From CAVRZY01 sp963725415 (GTDB lineage Bacteria; Acidobacteriota; Terriglobia; Bryobacterales; Bryobacteraceae), in the NCBI GenBank assembly GCA_963725415.1, contig CAVRZY010000247.1, positions 1 to 16,331 on the forward strand: 16,331 bases of DNA, written 5' to 3'. Below, piece by piece: positions 1-6,831 of this stretch. The notes under the pieces were generated by a model that was given only the letters and a program-made list of their open reading frames with translations, did no database searches and had not been told where the DNA came from. Position numbers and translations under genes: made by a program. Each line of letters begins with the position of its first letter. Position 1 is the stretch's first letter.

Positions 1-999
1 GTCCCTTTCCGGGCGAAGGAGCCTCGTCTGCCTAGTCGTCCTCCTCCGAAGCTCACGCCTTCGACGAAGACGGCATCCGCCTGCTCGCCAAGTCCAACGG
101 GGCCTGGTTCTCTACAGACGGAAAGAAGCCCTGGTCGAAGCCTCCGATGCGAAACCAGGAACGCTTCAACTTTTCTCCCGGCTATCGGGCTTACCTTGAA
201 GCCCAGAACGCGGGACCTACGAAAATATTCCGATGTTCCGCAACGTGAAGGGCGTCGGTACGAGTTCCCTGATCGTGAACGGCGCGGTCGCATTTGAAAC
301 CGTACCTTCCGCCGGCCGCGATGAGGCGGCTTCGCCGATATTCTCCAATGGGCGGAGATACGGACGGCGGGAATTGGCCATCGTCTTCGACCTCATCGAC
401 GATGCCGAAGGCTTGCCGGGAGTGCTGGAATCGCTCAGGCGCTTCGGGATAAGGGCTACATTCTTCCTGAACGGAGAAATTCATCCGCCGACATCCCGCG
501 GCCGCGAAGGAGATCGAAGATTCGGGACACGAAGCCGCGTCCCTCTTCTTCGCCCCGATCGATCTCACCGATGCCCGCTACCGCATCGACGCGATTTCAT
601 CAAACGGGGACTGGCACGCAACGAAGACGAATATTTCAACGCGACCGGCGGCGAATTATCCCTGCTCTGGCATGCGCCCTACTATAGCGCCTCCCGCGAG
701 CTCGCCGCCGCCGCCGCCGAAGTGGGCTACACCACGATAGGCCGGGACATCGATCCCCTGGACTGGATTACCCGCGCGGACGCCCGCCGCAGTCCCGGCG
801 CCTACAAGTCGGCCTCCCGTATCGTGGACGAAATCTTCGCGGCCAAGGCGCCGGGCTCCATCATCCCGATCCGCTTGGGCATTCCGCCTTCCGGCCGCGA
901 CGATTACCTGTACAATCGCTGGACGTACTCGTGGACGCCCTGGTGCGCGCAGGTTATGAACCCGTAACCGTCTCCACATTGATGGAACACGCCCGCTGA
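1..999 (+). pseudogene. NodB-type polysaccharide deacetylase, 5'-partial and frameshifted
   Basis: No single frame is open, but joining frames gives one continuous protein ending at the TGA at 997-999. Readable pieces include AFDEDGIRLLAKSNGAWFS (from about 57), TYENIPMFRNVKGVGTSS, LESLRRFGIRATFFLNGE (NodB core), RRHPAAAKEIEDSGHEAAS, LWHAPYYSAS, GYTTIGRDIDPLDW and RAGYEPVTVSTLMEHAR. Single-base shifts are needed near 215, 478, 592 and 919, and probably one before 57 because a TAG lies in frame at 33-35. The NodB fold is supported by RATFFLNG, the GHE motif and the terminal GYEPVTVSTL. The usual TFDDG metal motif is replaced by VFDLIDDA and the second metal His is not obvious, so activity is doubtful even if the shifts are sequencing errors. 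The 5' end lies outside the window. It could be a true pseudogene or a gene in poorly polished sequence; clustered one-base indels favour the latter. Confidence 0.7.
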
Positions 1000-1017
1000 C
1001 GGGTACGTCCGCTGATA

Positions 1018-1068
1018 GGTGCGCCCTGCCGGGCGCACCAAAAAAGCCCGCGCGAGGTGCGCGAGCGG
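1018..1068. terminator. Hairpin pair between convergent genes
   Basis: Bases 1018-1039 form a perfect 9-bp stem (GGTGCGCCC / GGGCGCACC, loop TGCC) followed on the plus strand by six A. The adjacent GC-rich imperfect stem at 1046-1068, read on the minus strand, is followed by six T (1045-1040), the classical layout of a rho-independent terminator for the minus-strand gene that ends at 1120. The plus-strand hairpin lacks a downstream T-run, so it is less certain as a terminator for the deacetylase. Confidence 0.5.
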
Positions 1069-1119
1069 ATAACGCGGAACGGGAAGCGGGTCGGAGCCTA
1101 AAAATTCGATCGGATTCTT

Positions 1120-1332
1120 CTACGCGACCGTAGCGGCGAACCTCTGTGGTTTCGTAGATGAAGCCGGTCTTGACGCAGATTTCGAACAGATGGCGATCCA
1201 TGAATTTCTCGACGACCTTGTCGTACCTTCCCTCACCCTCACGACGCGTACTTCATAGCCATCGTCGGTTTCCCGGAGGACGTCGAGGAATTCCACTCGT
1301 CCCGATTCGCATTTGATGCAATAGCGTTTCAT
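1120..1332 (-). CDS. Small conserved-looking hypothetical protein (about 70 aa, frameshifted)
   Basis: A perfect AGGAGG lies 6 nt before the ATG at 1332. Translation starts MKRYCIKCESGRVEFLDVLR and continues ETDDGYEVRVVRVREG. Near 1227 the frame breaks; one added base continues it as YDKVVEKFMDRHLFEIC then VKTGFIYETTE. A second shift near 1140 would let it end in FAATVA at the TAG at 1120-1122, giving about 70 residues. The N-terminal CxxC (residues 5-8) suggests a metal- or redox-related pair, but no other partner cysteines make a full zinc ribbon. I do not recognise a named family. It is convergent with the deacetylase and divergent from tatD. The coding call rests on the strong ribosome site and the protein-like, charged sequence in both frames. 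Confidence 0.5.
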   Translation of the reverse strand: MKRYCIKCESGRVEFLDVLRETDDGYEVRVVRVREGTTRSSRNSWIAICSKSASRPASSTKPQRFAATVA

Positions 1333-1409
1333 GTCATCCTCCTGATGCTTCAAGTATCGGAGGACCGGGCGGCCGGATTTAGCTATTCCCGCTTCCTTCC
1401 CTGCGGACG

Positions 1410-1415
1410 TATACT
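1410..1415 (+). promoter_or_regulatory. Possible -10 box of tatD
   Basis: TATACT lies 9 nt before the tatD ATG at 1425. No good -35 box is visible 16-18 bp upstream and no Shine-Dalgarno sequence fits between, so a transcript from here would be leaderless or nearly so. Confidence 0.3.
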
Positions 1416-1424
1416 GCATCCGCC

Positions 1425-2078
1425 ATGGCAAGCGATGCGCACGCCCACCCTTACGACCTGCTCCTACGTGACGGGGCGGCCGAAAACCTGAGACGTTCTC
1501 TCCGTACGGCCTGCGCCGCCAGCGCATGGAGCGAAAAAGAATTCATGTATCATGAGGAGCTGTCCCGCGCGGCCGTACGGGACGGCGCTCCGTTGCTGGT
1601 CGTGCTTGGCGTGCATCCCCAATTGGCGGCCGAATCCGCCGATGAATGCGCGGTTTCGCTCGAGTTCCTGGCTGGCCTCGTCCAGGCAACAGGCTTGGCG
1701 CGGTCGGGGAGATCGGTATGGACCTGTACGGCGAGCGATACCGGGAGACGGAAAGGGAACAGGAACGCTTGTTCGACGCCCAGCTCGAGCTTGCAGTCGA
1801 GGGAAGGCTTCCCGTAGTCCTCCACTTGCGCAGGGCGACCGATCGCGTCTTCGCCCGATCCCGAATCCTCGCCCGGCTTCCGTCGGTCATCCTGCATTCC
1901 TTTTCCGGTACCTTTGCGGAAGCCATGGCGCTCCTGGACCGCGGCATCACGGCCTATTTCTCCTTCGGGACTCCGATCGCGCTGAACCACAAGAAGGCAA
2001 GGGAGGCTTGCTGCCGGCATCCCCCTGGAGCGATTGCTCGTGGAAACCGACGCCCCGTACCAAGCATTCGGCGTGCCT
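1425..2078 (+). CDS. tatD: TatD family metal-dependent deoxyribonuclease, frameshifted and 3'-truncated
   Basis: TatD proteins are TIM-barrel amidohydrolase-fold nucleases using two metal ions. All expected metal-site motifs can be read across frames: DAHAHPYDLL at the start (HxH), VVLGVHPQ, GEIGMDLYGERY (Glu and Asp), LPVVLHLRRA (His), VILHSFSG (His) and LLVETDAPYQ (Asp). The frame must shift by one base near 1688 (between GLVQA and RLGAVGEIG) and again near 2018 (before IPLERLLVETD). After DAPYQAFGVP the homology stops at about 2075, roughly 50-70 residues before the normal TatD end, where the SPFH gene begins on the other strand. Shifts and truncation together suggest sequence error plus an assembly join rather than slow gene decay, but a real pseudogene cannot be excluded. 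Confidence 0.8.
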
Positions 2079-2095
2079 ACTGGGCGCCGCCGCAT
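2060..2095. other. Putative chimeric junction between two source sequences
   Basis: The TatD reading frame loses its family character at about 2075, and the stop codon of the oppositely oriented SPFH gene sits at 2077-2079. Left of this point nearly every gene carries several one-base frameshifts; to the right the genes are mostly intact. No transposon end, repeat or tRNA is visible at the join. Confidence 0.5.
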
Positions 2096-3073
2096 TCAGG
2101 GCAGAATTTCGCCGCCCCTGGAATCGGCTTGCCGCAATTCATGCAGAACTTGGTGGCCGCCGAGGCTCCGGCTGCGCCGCCCGCCGCTGGCGCGGCCGCC
2201 TCGCCGGGCGCCGGCGGCTTGATGGCGCTCATCATGCTCTGTGCCATGGCCAGCCCGGCCCCCAGGCCTACGCCCACCCCGGCCGCCCCGCCGCCTTCGT
2301 TGGCGGCCGCGATCGGCAGCGACTGCGCCACCTGGAATTGCGTGTAGCGGCCCATGTCGCCCACCATGGTCATGCCGATGCGCTGGTCGAGCAGTTTCTG
2401 AAGCTCTTCGGGCAGCGAGAGGTTCTCCACCACGAAGGTATCCAGCGCCAGGCCCAGGTCGCTGAACACCGGCTGCAACTGCTCGCCGGATCTTCTGCCC
2501 CAGCTCGATCTGGTTGGCCGCCATGTCCAGGAAGGGGACGTTGCTCTCCGCGAAGGTGTCGGACATCCGGCCGACGATGGTGTTGCGGAGCTGGCCCTCC
2601 AGGTCGGCCACGTGGTAGATCTCCTGCGTGCCGCTCACCTTGGTGTAGAAGGTGCGCGGATCGCTGATCCGGTAAGAATAAATGCCATAGCCGCGCAGCC
2701 GGATCGCGCCGAACTCCTTGTCGCGGATGGTCACCGGAGTCGCCGTGCCCCAGCGTTGATTGACCTGCAACCGCGCCGAGAAGAAGTAGACGTCGGATTT
2801 GAACGGCGACTGGAACATCTTGTCCCAGTTCATCAGGTTGGTCAGCAGCGGCAAGGTGTGCGTGTTCAGCGTGTACAGGCCCGGCGCGAAAACGTCGGCC
2901 ACCCGGCCCTCGTTGACGAACAGGGCCCACTGCGATTCGCGCACGGTCAGCTTGGCCCCGTTCTGAATCTCCATGTCCCGCATCGGGAAACGGTAGGCCA
3001 GCACCGCCTCTTCGGGCTCCGTCCAATGGATGACGTCGATGAACTGCTTGGCCAGGAAATCGCGTATGCTCAT
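2077..3073 (-). CDS. SPFH-domain protein with C-terminal zinc ribbon (YdjI/'virion core protein'-like), one frameshift
   Basis: The N-terminal part (MSIRDFLAKQFIDVIHW, then EAVLAYRFPMRDMEIQNGAKL) and FAPGLYTLNTHTLPLLTNL are typical of the bacterial SPFH group annotated as virion core protein-like; the Bacillus homologue YdjI works with the PspA membrane-stress system. The SPFH core spans about residues 30-240, then a Gly/Ala-rich linker (about 255-305) and a zinc ribbon CMNCG...CPECG at the C-terminus. The frame breaks near 2485: dropping one C on the coding strand gives a smooth GQKIREQLQPVFSDLGL and a 331-residue protein, so an indel error is likely. GGAGG lies 5 nt before the ATG. It is followed upstream, same strand, by the DUF4287 gene with a 76-bp gap. 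Role inferred: membrane-associated scaffold or stress protein. Confidence 0.85.
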
Positions 3074-3124
3074 GCAAGCCTCCAGTCCTAACTTACTCTA
3101 TCACCAATGTATGGCAGAGCGGGC

Positions 3125-3152
3125 TGGATCAGACCCGTCCGGACACCCGCTA
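3125..3152. repeat. Possible decayed copy of the 10.2-kb element end
   Basis: TGGATCAGACCCGT at 3125-3138 recurs at 10408-10421 inside the right end of the 10238-10447 element. In both places a CTAGG follows shortly downstream and contains the TAG stop of a minus-strand gene (3150-3152 here). A 14-mer match alone could arise by chance in 16 kb; the shared placement is the reason to note it. Confidence 0.25.
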
Positions 3153-3722
3153 GGCGTCCAGATCGTAGGCGGTCTTCAGCCAGCGCTTCACATCGTCGTC
3201 GATTTCAGCGCGCCTGGCGATCGGGATTCTGAGGCGCACGCGGTCCTTCTCGTTGGTGCCGGGGATGTCGAGCAGCCGCCCAGTGGGCTTGACATCGGGC
3301 AGCGCCAAGCCCAGATCGATTCGCGTGTTCGTGGCTGGCTTGATCCAGGCGAACTGGCGCCGCCGCTTGAGCGTCACCTGGGTGCGGCAGGGCCAGACCG
3401 TCACATCCGTGCCCAGTCCCTTGGCGAGCTTCACCAATTGCCCATAGATAGGGTGCAAGCCGGCCTTGGGACCGGCGAACATGGCTTCGATCAGAGCCTC
3501 ACCCTGATGGTAGTCGGTTCCCTTGCCCTCGGCCTGAGAGGCCACCAGCCCCGCGGCAACCGTGCCGAGTTGGTGATGCGTCTTGAGCCATTCGACGCGC
3601 TCCGTCCGAGTGCCTGGCCCGGACTGTTGGACGATCCGGACCCATTCTTCAAATGTCTTCCCGCTTTTCCGCTGCAAACCGGCCCTGATGGCGTCCTGCA
3701 TTTCGCCAGGTGTCTTTGGCAT
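3150..3722 (-). CDS. DUF4287 and DUF5655 domain protein
   Basis: The 190-residue protein begins MPKTPGEMQDAIRAGLQRKS, then GKTFEEWVRIVQQSG and VEWLKTHHQLGTVAAGLV, the signature of the DUF4287 helical domain (about residues 1-65). The second half, with EALIEAMFAGPKAGLHPIYG, LVKLAKGLGTDVTVWPCRT and RIDLGLALPD, fits the DUF5655 domain (about 75-190). Both are small cytoplasmic domains of unknown function often found together. GGGAGG sits about 8 nt before the ATG. The right neighbour is a 351-bp inverted-repeat element whose end is only 21 bp upstream of the start codon, so the element probably carries or has displaced this gene's promoter. The TAG stop lies within a CTAGG that may be a repeat remnant. 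Confidence 0.85.
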   Translation of the reverse strand: MPKTPGEMQDAIRAGLQRKSGKTFEEWVRIVQQSGPGTRTERVEWLKTHHQLGTVAAGLVASQAEGKGTDYHQGEALIEAMFAGPKAGLHPIYGQLVKLAKGLGTDVTVWPCRTQVTLKRRRQFAWIKPATNTRIDLGLALPDVKPTGRLLDIPGTNEKDRVRLRIPIARRAEIDDDVKRWLKTAYDLDA

Positions 3723-3743
3723 TCATCAACCTCCCTCAGTTAG

Positions 3744-4094
3744 CAGCCCGTGGATAAACTGACAATGCGCGAATTTCGGGGACAGGCGACGAAACTCCCT
3801 GTCGAGGCGGCCATTCAAAGAAGGGGCACTTAGCCGAGGGGGTTTCCTTGCCTCTCTCGAAAATCTCTCCATTCCCATCTGCACCAACCCGCGTGATTCG
3901 GGGACTGGCGCGAATGTCGCCGCCTTTGCGAAATTCGTGGCCTGTACCCGAATTACCCCCCGCACTGACCCGCGTAATTCGGCGAGCGGCGCGAATCTCC
4001 CCATTTTCATCTGGGCCGGTGAGGTCTACCTCATGGAGGCCTGTCCCCGAAATTCCCTCCGCCGACCGGTCCGCCGCACTTTATCCACGGGCTG
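3744..4094. mobile_element. 351-bp MITE-like element with split terminal inverted repeats
   Basis: CAGCCCGTGGATAAA at 3744-3758 is repeated exactly in inverse orientation at 4080-4094. Further inward, GAATTTCGGGGACAGGC at 3771-3787 is repeated exactly in inverse orientation at 4039-4055. The two blocks are separated by unrelated spacers of 12 and 24 bp. TTAG flanks both ends (3740-3743 and 4095-4098), a candidate 4-bp target duplication; a TA duplication with slightly longer repeats is an alternative. No transposase is encoded; the 94-residue open frame inside is not protein-like. The motif resembles ends linked to Y1/REP-type transposases from memory only. It sits between nrfA's stop and the start of the DUF4287 gene. 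Confidence 0.65.
3771..4055. repeat. Five copies of a 17-bp core inside the element
   Basis: Exact or degraded copies of GAATTTCGGGGACAGGC occur at 3771-3787 (+, exact), 3893-3909 (+, GTGATTCGGGGACTGGC), 3940-3956 (-, reads GTAATTCGGGTACAGGC), 3974-3990 (+, GTAATTCGGCGAGCGGC) and 4039-4055 (-, exact). The second and fourth copies also share a longer context, CCCGCGT before and GCGCGAAT.TC.CC after, giving an imperfect direct repeat about 81 bp apart. Segments near 3861-3885 and 3992-4019 (AATCTC.CCATT..CATCTG) are likewise related. Confidence 0.6.
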
Positions 4095-4112
4095 TTAGGG
4101 CTCCTTGTGCGG

Positions 4113-5450
4113 TCACAGGGGCGGACCAGCCGGCGCCCGCGCCTGGAGCGCCGCGAGCTGTCCCTGGCGGGCGTAGTCGATGGCCTCTGCCAGGATGCGC
4201 GCGGCTTCTTGCGGGGCGTGGAAACCGGTCGAGTTCTCGGCGTTCACAAAATCCACCCGCCACTGCCCTCTGCGCTGGAGCGTGAGGGCCGCTTCCAGCT
4301 TCGGGTCCGGTACGCCGGCCGCGCGCGCCGCCTTGATCTCGTCCAGCAACGCGAGCAGCGCGTCTTCGGCGCGCGACAGCAGGGCCGCGTTGCGGTCCTG
4401 GATGATTTCGACACGCGCCTTCATCTCCTCGGCCGAGAAGGGGTGGCAGGTCAGGCAGGCGCGCTCGAGATTGAGCACGGGACTGCGCACGTGGTGGTCG
4501 CTGATCTTGACAGCGCCCTGCCGCAGGTAGGGCATGTGGCAGTCCGCGCAGGCCACCCCGCTGCGCGCGTGCACGCCCTGGTTCCACAGCTCGAATTCCG
4601 GATGCTGCGCCTTCAGCACCGCGGCCCCCGTCTCGGCGTGCTTCCAGTCGCTGAACTTGAGTTCGTCATAGTAGGCCTCGATCTGTTCGACCTTCAGGCC
4701 CTTGGCCCAGGGATAAGTCACGATCTTGTGATCTCCGGCGAAGTAGTACTCGACGTGACACTGGCCGCACACGAAGCTCCGCATCTCCTGGCGCGTGGCC
4801 ATGGTGTTGGGATAGTAGTTCTCGATGCCCTGCGCCTTCTTGTAAGCTTTGATGCCGATCAGAAAGCCGGGCCGCGTCACCCGGATCTGCATGGTCTTGG
4901 GGTCGTGGCAGTCGATGCAGGCGATAGGATGATCCACCAGCTTGCGCGCCTCGGCGAAGCTCATCGAGGAGACGATCTCAAATCCCTTCAGGATGTCCCC
5001 GCCGCCCATCTTGCGGTAGGTGGGGATGATCGAGGCGTGGCACTGGAGGCAACTGCCCGGTTGGGGACGCTGCTTGGTGCGCTCGGTCTGGTCCTGGTCT
5101 TTCAGGGAATAGGCGTGGCCGCGGTCCTCGCGGTAATCGAGAGCGAAAGCGTAACCGGCGAAGATGCGCTTCAGGCGCGGGTCCTTCTCCAGTCGGGAGA
5201 ACGCTTCGCTCCCGCCGTACTTGGTGCGTTGTGTATCCACGGTGCGCTTGAAGCCGTCGTACTCGCGAGGGAAGTCCTTTCCCCACTCGGCGGGGTCCAC
5301 GGTATCCTCGGTCAGTTTTGCCAGCTCCAGATGCGTCACCAGCGCTTCCCGCTTGCGCTCGCTGATGTTCATAAGCAGCATGGTTACCAGGAAGGTAGCC
5401 GCCGCCACCGCCGCGCTCAGCCCGATGTAAGTCCAGCGAGATGGTTTCAC
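4113..5450 (-). CDS. nrfA: Pentaheme cytochrome c nitrite reductase, catalytic subunit, CxxCH variant
   Basis: NrfA reduces nitrite to ammonium with six electrons on the outer face of the membrane. The 445-residue product has an N-terminal hydrophobic segment (about 8-28) and five heme-binding motifs: CLQCH (134-138), CIDCH (178-182), CGQCH (228-232), CADCH (301-305) and CLTCH (332-336). The first, catalytic heme normally uses CxxCK; here it is CxxCH. Other active-site features are kept: RGHAY (Arg110), VEYYF (Glu234 and Tyr235, calcium site and catalytic Tyr) and KAQHP (Lys280, Gln282, His283). The start codon is GTG at 5448-5450. Its ribosome site is formed by the last codons of nrfH 10 nt upstream, so the two genes are co-transcribed and probably coupled. 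The N-terminal segment may be an uncleaved anchor or signal peptide. Confidence 0.96.
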   Translation of the reverse strand: MKPSRWTYIGLSAAVAAATFLVTMLLMNISERKREALVTHLELAKLTEDTVDPAEWGKDFPREYDGFKRTVDTQRTKYGGSEAFSRLEKDPRLKRIFAGYAFALDYREDRGHAYSLKDQDQTERTKQRPQPGSCLQCHASIIPTYRKMGGGDILKGFEIVSSMSFAEARKLVDHPIACIDCHDPKTMQIRVTRPGFLIGIKAYKKAQGIENYYPNTMATRQEMRSFVCGQCHVEYYFAGDHKIVTYPWAKGLKVEQIEAYYDELKFSDWKHAETGAAVLKAQHPEFELWNQGVHARSGVACADCHMPYLRQGAVKISDHHVRSPVLNLERACLTCHPFSAEEMKARVEIIQDRNAALLSRAEDALLALLDEIKAARAAGVPDPKLEAALTLQRRGQWRVDFVNAENSTGFHAPQEAARILAEAIDYARQGQLAALQARAPAGPPL

Positions 5451-5457
5451 GAACTGC

Positions 5458-5907
5458 CTACCTCCTCGGGCCGTGCCCCACGCCGGCGTGGCAGTGGACG
5501 CAGCTCAGCCCCCCGATCTCATCGACGATGTCCTGGTGACAGCGCACGCAGTTCACCTGCAACCGTTCGCCGTTCACCGCCCGAATGCGGATCGGCTCAT
5601 GGAAGTTCTGAAGGGTGAATTTCATGGAATGATTCCAGCCGTTGTCGGCCTTGGTGACCAGCTTGGGGATCAGCGCGTGCGGCGTGTGGCAATCGTTGCA
5701 CACCGCCCGCGCATGGTGGCTCGAGTTCTGCCAGGAGTCCAGGTGGTCCCGCATGATATGGCAATTGGCGCAGGCGTTGGGATCGTTGCTGAAATAGGAA
5801 TACCCCTGCGCATACACGAAGGTGTAGACTCCCAGGCCAACCATCGACCCGGCCAGCACGCTCAACAGCGCCGGCAAGCCCCAGGCCGCTTTCCTCACCT
5901 GTCCCAT
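5458..5907 (-). CDS. nrfH: NrfH, tetraheme membrane quinol dehydrogenase of nitrite reductase
   Basis: NrfH (NapC/NirT family) takes electrons from menaquinol and passes them to NrfA. One N-terminal transmembrane helix (GLPALLSVLAGSMVGLGVY) is followed by four heme motifs: CANCHIM, CNDCH, CVRCH and CVHCH. The Met two residues after the first CxxCH matches the unusual Met ligand of NrfH heme 1. SYFSNDPNACANCH and the WxxSSHH stretch are family hallmarks. I chose the ATG at 5907 (MGQVRKAAWGLP, 149 aa), which has GGAG 10 nt upstream and the usual distance to heme 1. A longer in-frame start at 5940 (160 aa) has a purine run abutting the ATG and would begin just after the creD remnant. nrfA follows after 7 bp. 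Confidence 0.95.
   Translation of the reverse strand: MGQVRKAAWGLPALLSVLAGSMVGLGVYTFVYAQGYSYFSNDPNACANCHIMRDHLDSWQNSSHHARAVCNDCHTPHALIPKLVTKADNGWNHSMKFTLQNFHEPIRIRAVNGERLQVNCVRCHQDIVDEIGGLSCVHCHAGVGHGPRR
5461..5466 (-). promoter_or_regulatory. nrfA ribosome binding site embedded in the nrfH 3' end
   Basis: The final two Arg codons of nrfH are AGG-AGG, directly before its TAG stop, and form a perfect Shine-Dalgarno 10 nt before the nrfA GTG. It decides the GTG start and implies translational coupling. Confidence 0.75.
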
Positions 5908-5943
5908 TGTAGGAAATCTCCGGACTTCGCGGCGCGACATCCC

Positions 5944-5997
5944 TCACGGGCGAAGGCGCCCGAACCGTTCCGCCCACTGGATGCGGCCGGTCATCTC
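5944..5997 (-). pseudogene. 3'-terminal remnant of a creD-like gene
   Basis: On the minus strand this stretch encodes EMTGRIQWAERFGRLRP followed by TGA. The intact creD-like gene at 6832 ends QMTGRIKWAERLERRTT. At DNA level 5966-5996 and 6854-6884 agree in 29 of 31 bases in the same orientation. Only about 18 codons survive, and the sequence upstream is unrelated. It is either the tail of a second, otherwise deleted creD copy that once stood before nrfHA, or a duplication made when the ATPase segment inserted. Confidence 0.65.
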
Positions 5998-6070
5998 ACC
6001 AGAAGGATGGAGGGTGATAGAGTCAAAGAAAGCGCTGGTTACGCATGGTGCGTTATGCGAGGAGCGTAAT

Positions 6071-6759
6071 ATGAAGAACCCGTTCCGATACGGCGGCGTT
6101 GTGGGCGGTGCCGCGTTCTGCAACCGTAAGAAAGAACTCCAAGACCTCTTGCGGGCGATGGAGAATAGCGAAAAGGTTTTCATCTATTCCGAGCGGCGCC
6201 TGGGCAAGACCTCGCTGGTTCGTTCCGCGCTCCAGGGACTCCCCAAGCGACAGTACTGCACCGCGTACGTGGATCTGTGGCCCACGGATGGCGAGGACTC
6301 ATTTATTGCGGCTACTGCGAGGGCGATCGCAGAATCGAACAGATCGCCGATGAACACATCCGGGGCGTCTGTTCGCTGACTCAGGGTCATCCCTTCTACA
6401 CTCAACATCTGTGTCATGTTCTATGGGAACTTTGCGAACCAAGGGGGCGCGTGAGCCAGGATTTGATCGGTGCTGCGCTGGACATGCTGCTCGAGCGGGA
6501 AAGTTACGCGTACACGGCCCTGTGGGATTCTCTGGCGATGAACCAGCGGCGCCTCCTGAAGGCTCTGGCGTCTGAGAACAGAAAGGTGAAGCCCTTTTCC
6601 GCCAGCTTCGTTCGGCGCCATGGGCTGGGCTCAGCCTCGAATTGCCAGAGAGCCATCGGGGCCCTTTTGGCACGGGACCTTATCGACCGCGACGATGGTT
6701 CCTTCGTGATTGTGGACCGTTTCTTTCGAATTTGGGTTCAGAAAACGCAGATCCTGTAG
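6071..6759 (+). pseudogene. Prokaryotic AAA-type ATPase (ATPase_2/PF01637-like), internally deleted
   Basis: The N-terminal part, MKNPFRYGGVVGGAAFCNRK then ELQDLLRAMENSEKVFIY, contains a Walker A of the form SERRLGKTSL, as in the archaeal-type ATPase family. GGAG lies 6 nt before the ATG. After FIAATARAIAES (near 6335) the frame changes and continues as the C-terminal part in another frame: QIADEHIRGVCSLTQGHPF and YTQHLCHVLWELCE, then a winged-helix-like tail to the TAG at 6757-6759. Walker B, sensor residues and about 150 residues of the middle are missing, so this is a deletion plus frame change, not a simple indel. GATCG occurs on both sides of the break (6324-6328, 6342-6346). It lies opposite to all neighbours and between two creD 3' ends, which suggests an inserted and decayed segment. 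Confidence 0.8.
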
Positions 6760-6831
6760 CGCAGAAGCATCGGACAGCGTGAGCCTGCTGTGCACCGGAG
6801 CTAGATTCTCGGTCGAGTCAGGTCGCCTTTC

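Noticed and set aside
3771..4055. Possible CRISPR-like array
   Set aside because: The repeats occur in both orientations, differ from each other and have unequal spacers; no cas genes are near.
3744..4094. Plasmid or chromosomal replication origin because of DnaA-box-like ends
   Set aside because: Only two near-consensus boxes, no AT-rich unwinding region and no dnaA/dnaN/rep genes; inverted-repeat element explains them better.
4107..5618. 503-codon open frame on the plus strand over nrfHA
   Set aside because: Antisense shadow; the opposite strand encodes nine canonical heme motifs in the correct families.
6042..6070. TTACGC/GCGTAA inverted repeat upstream of the ATPase start as a regulatory hairpin
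   Set aside because: Short 6-bp arms with a long loop before a dead gene; not distinguishable from chance.
6071..6759. ATPase as part of a defence or toxin system
   Set aside because: Walker B and the centre are missing, the frame is broken and there is no partner gene; it is a remnant.
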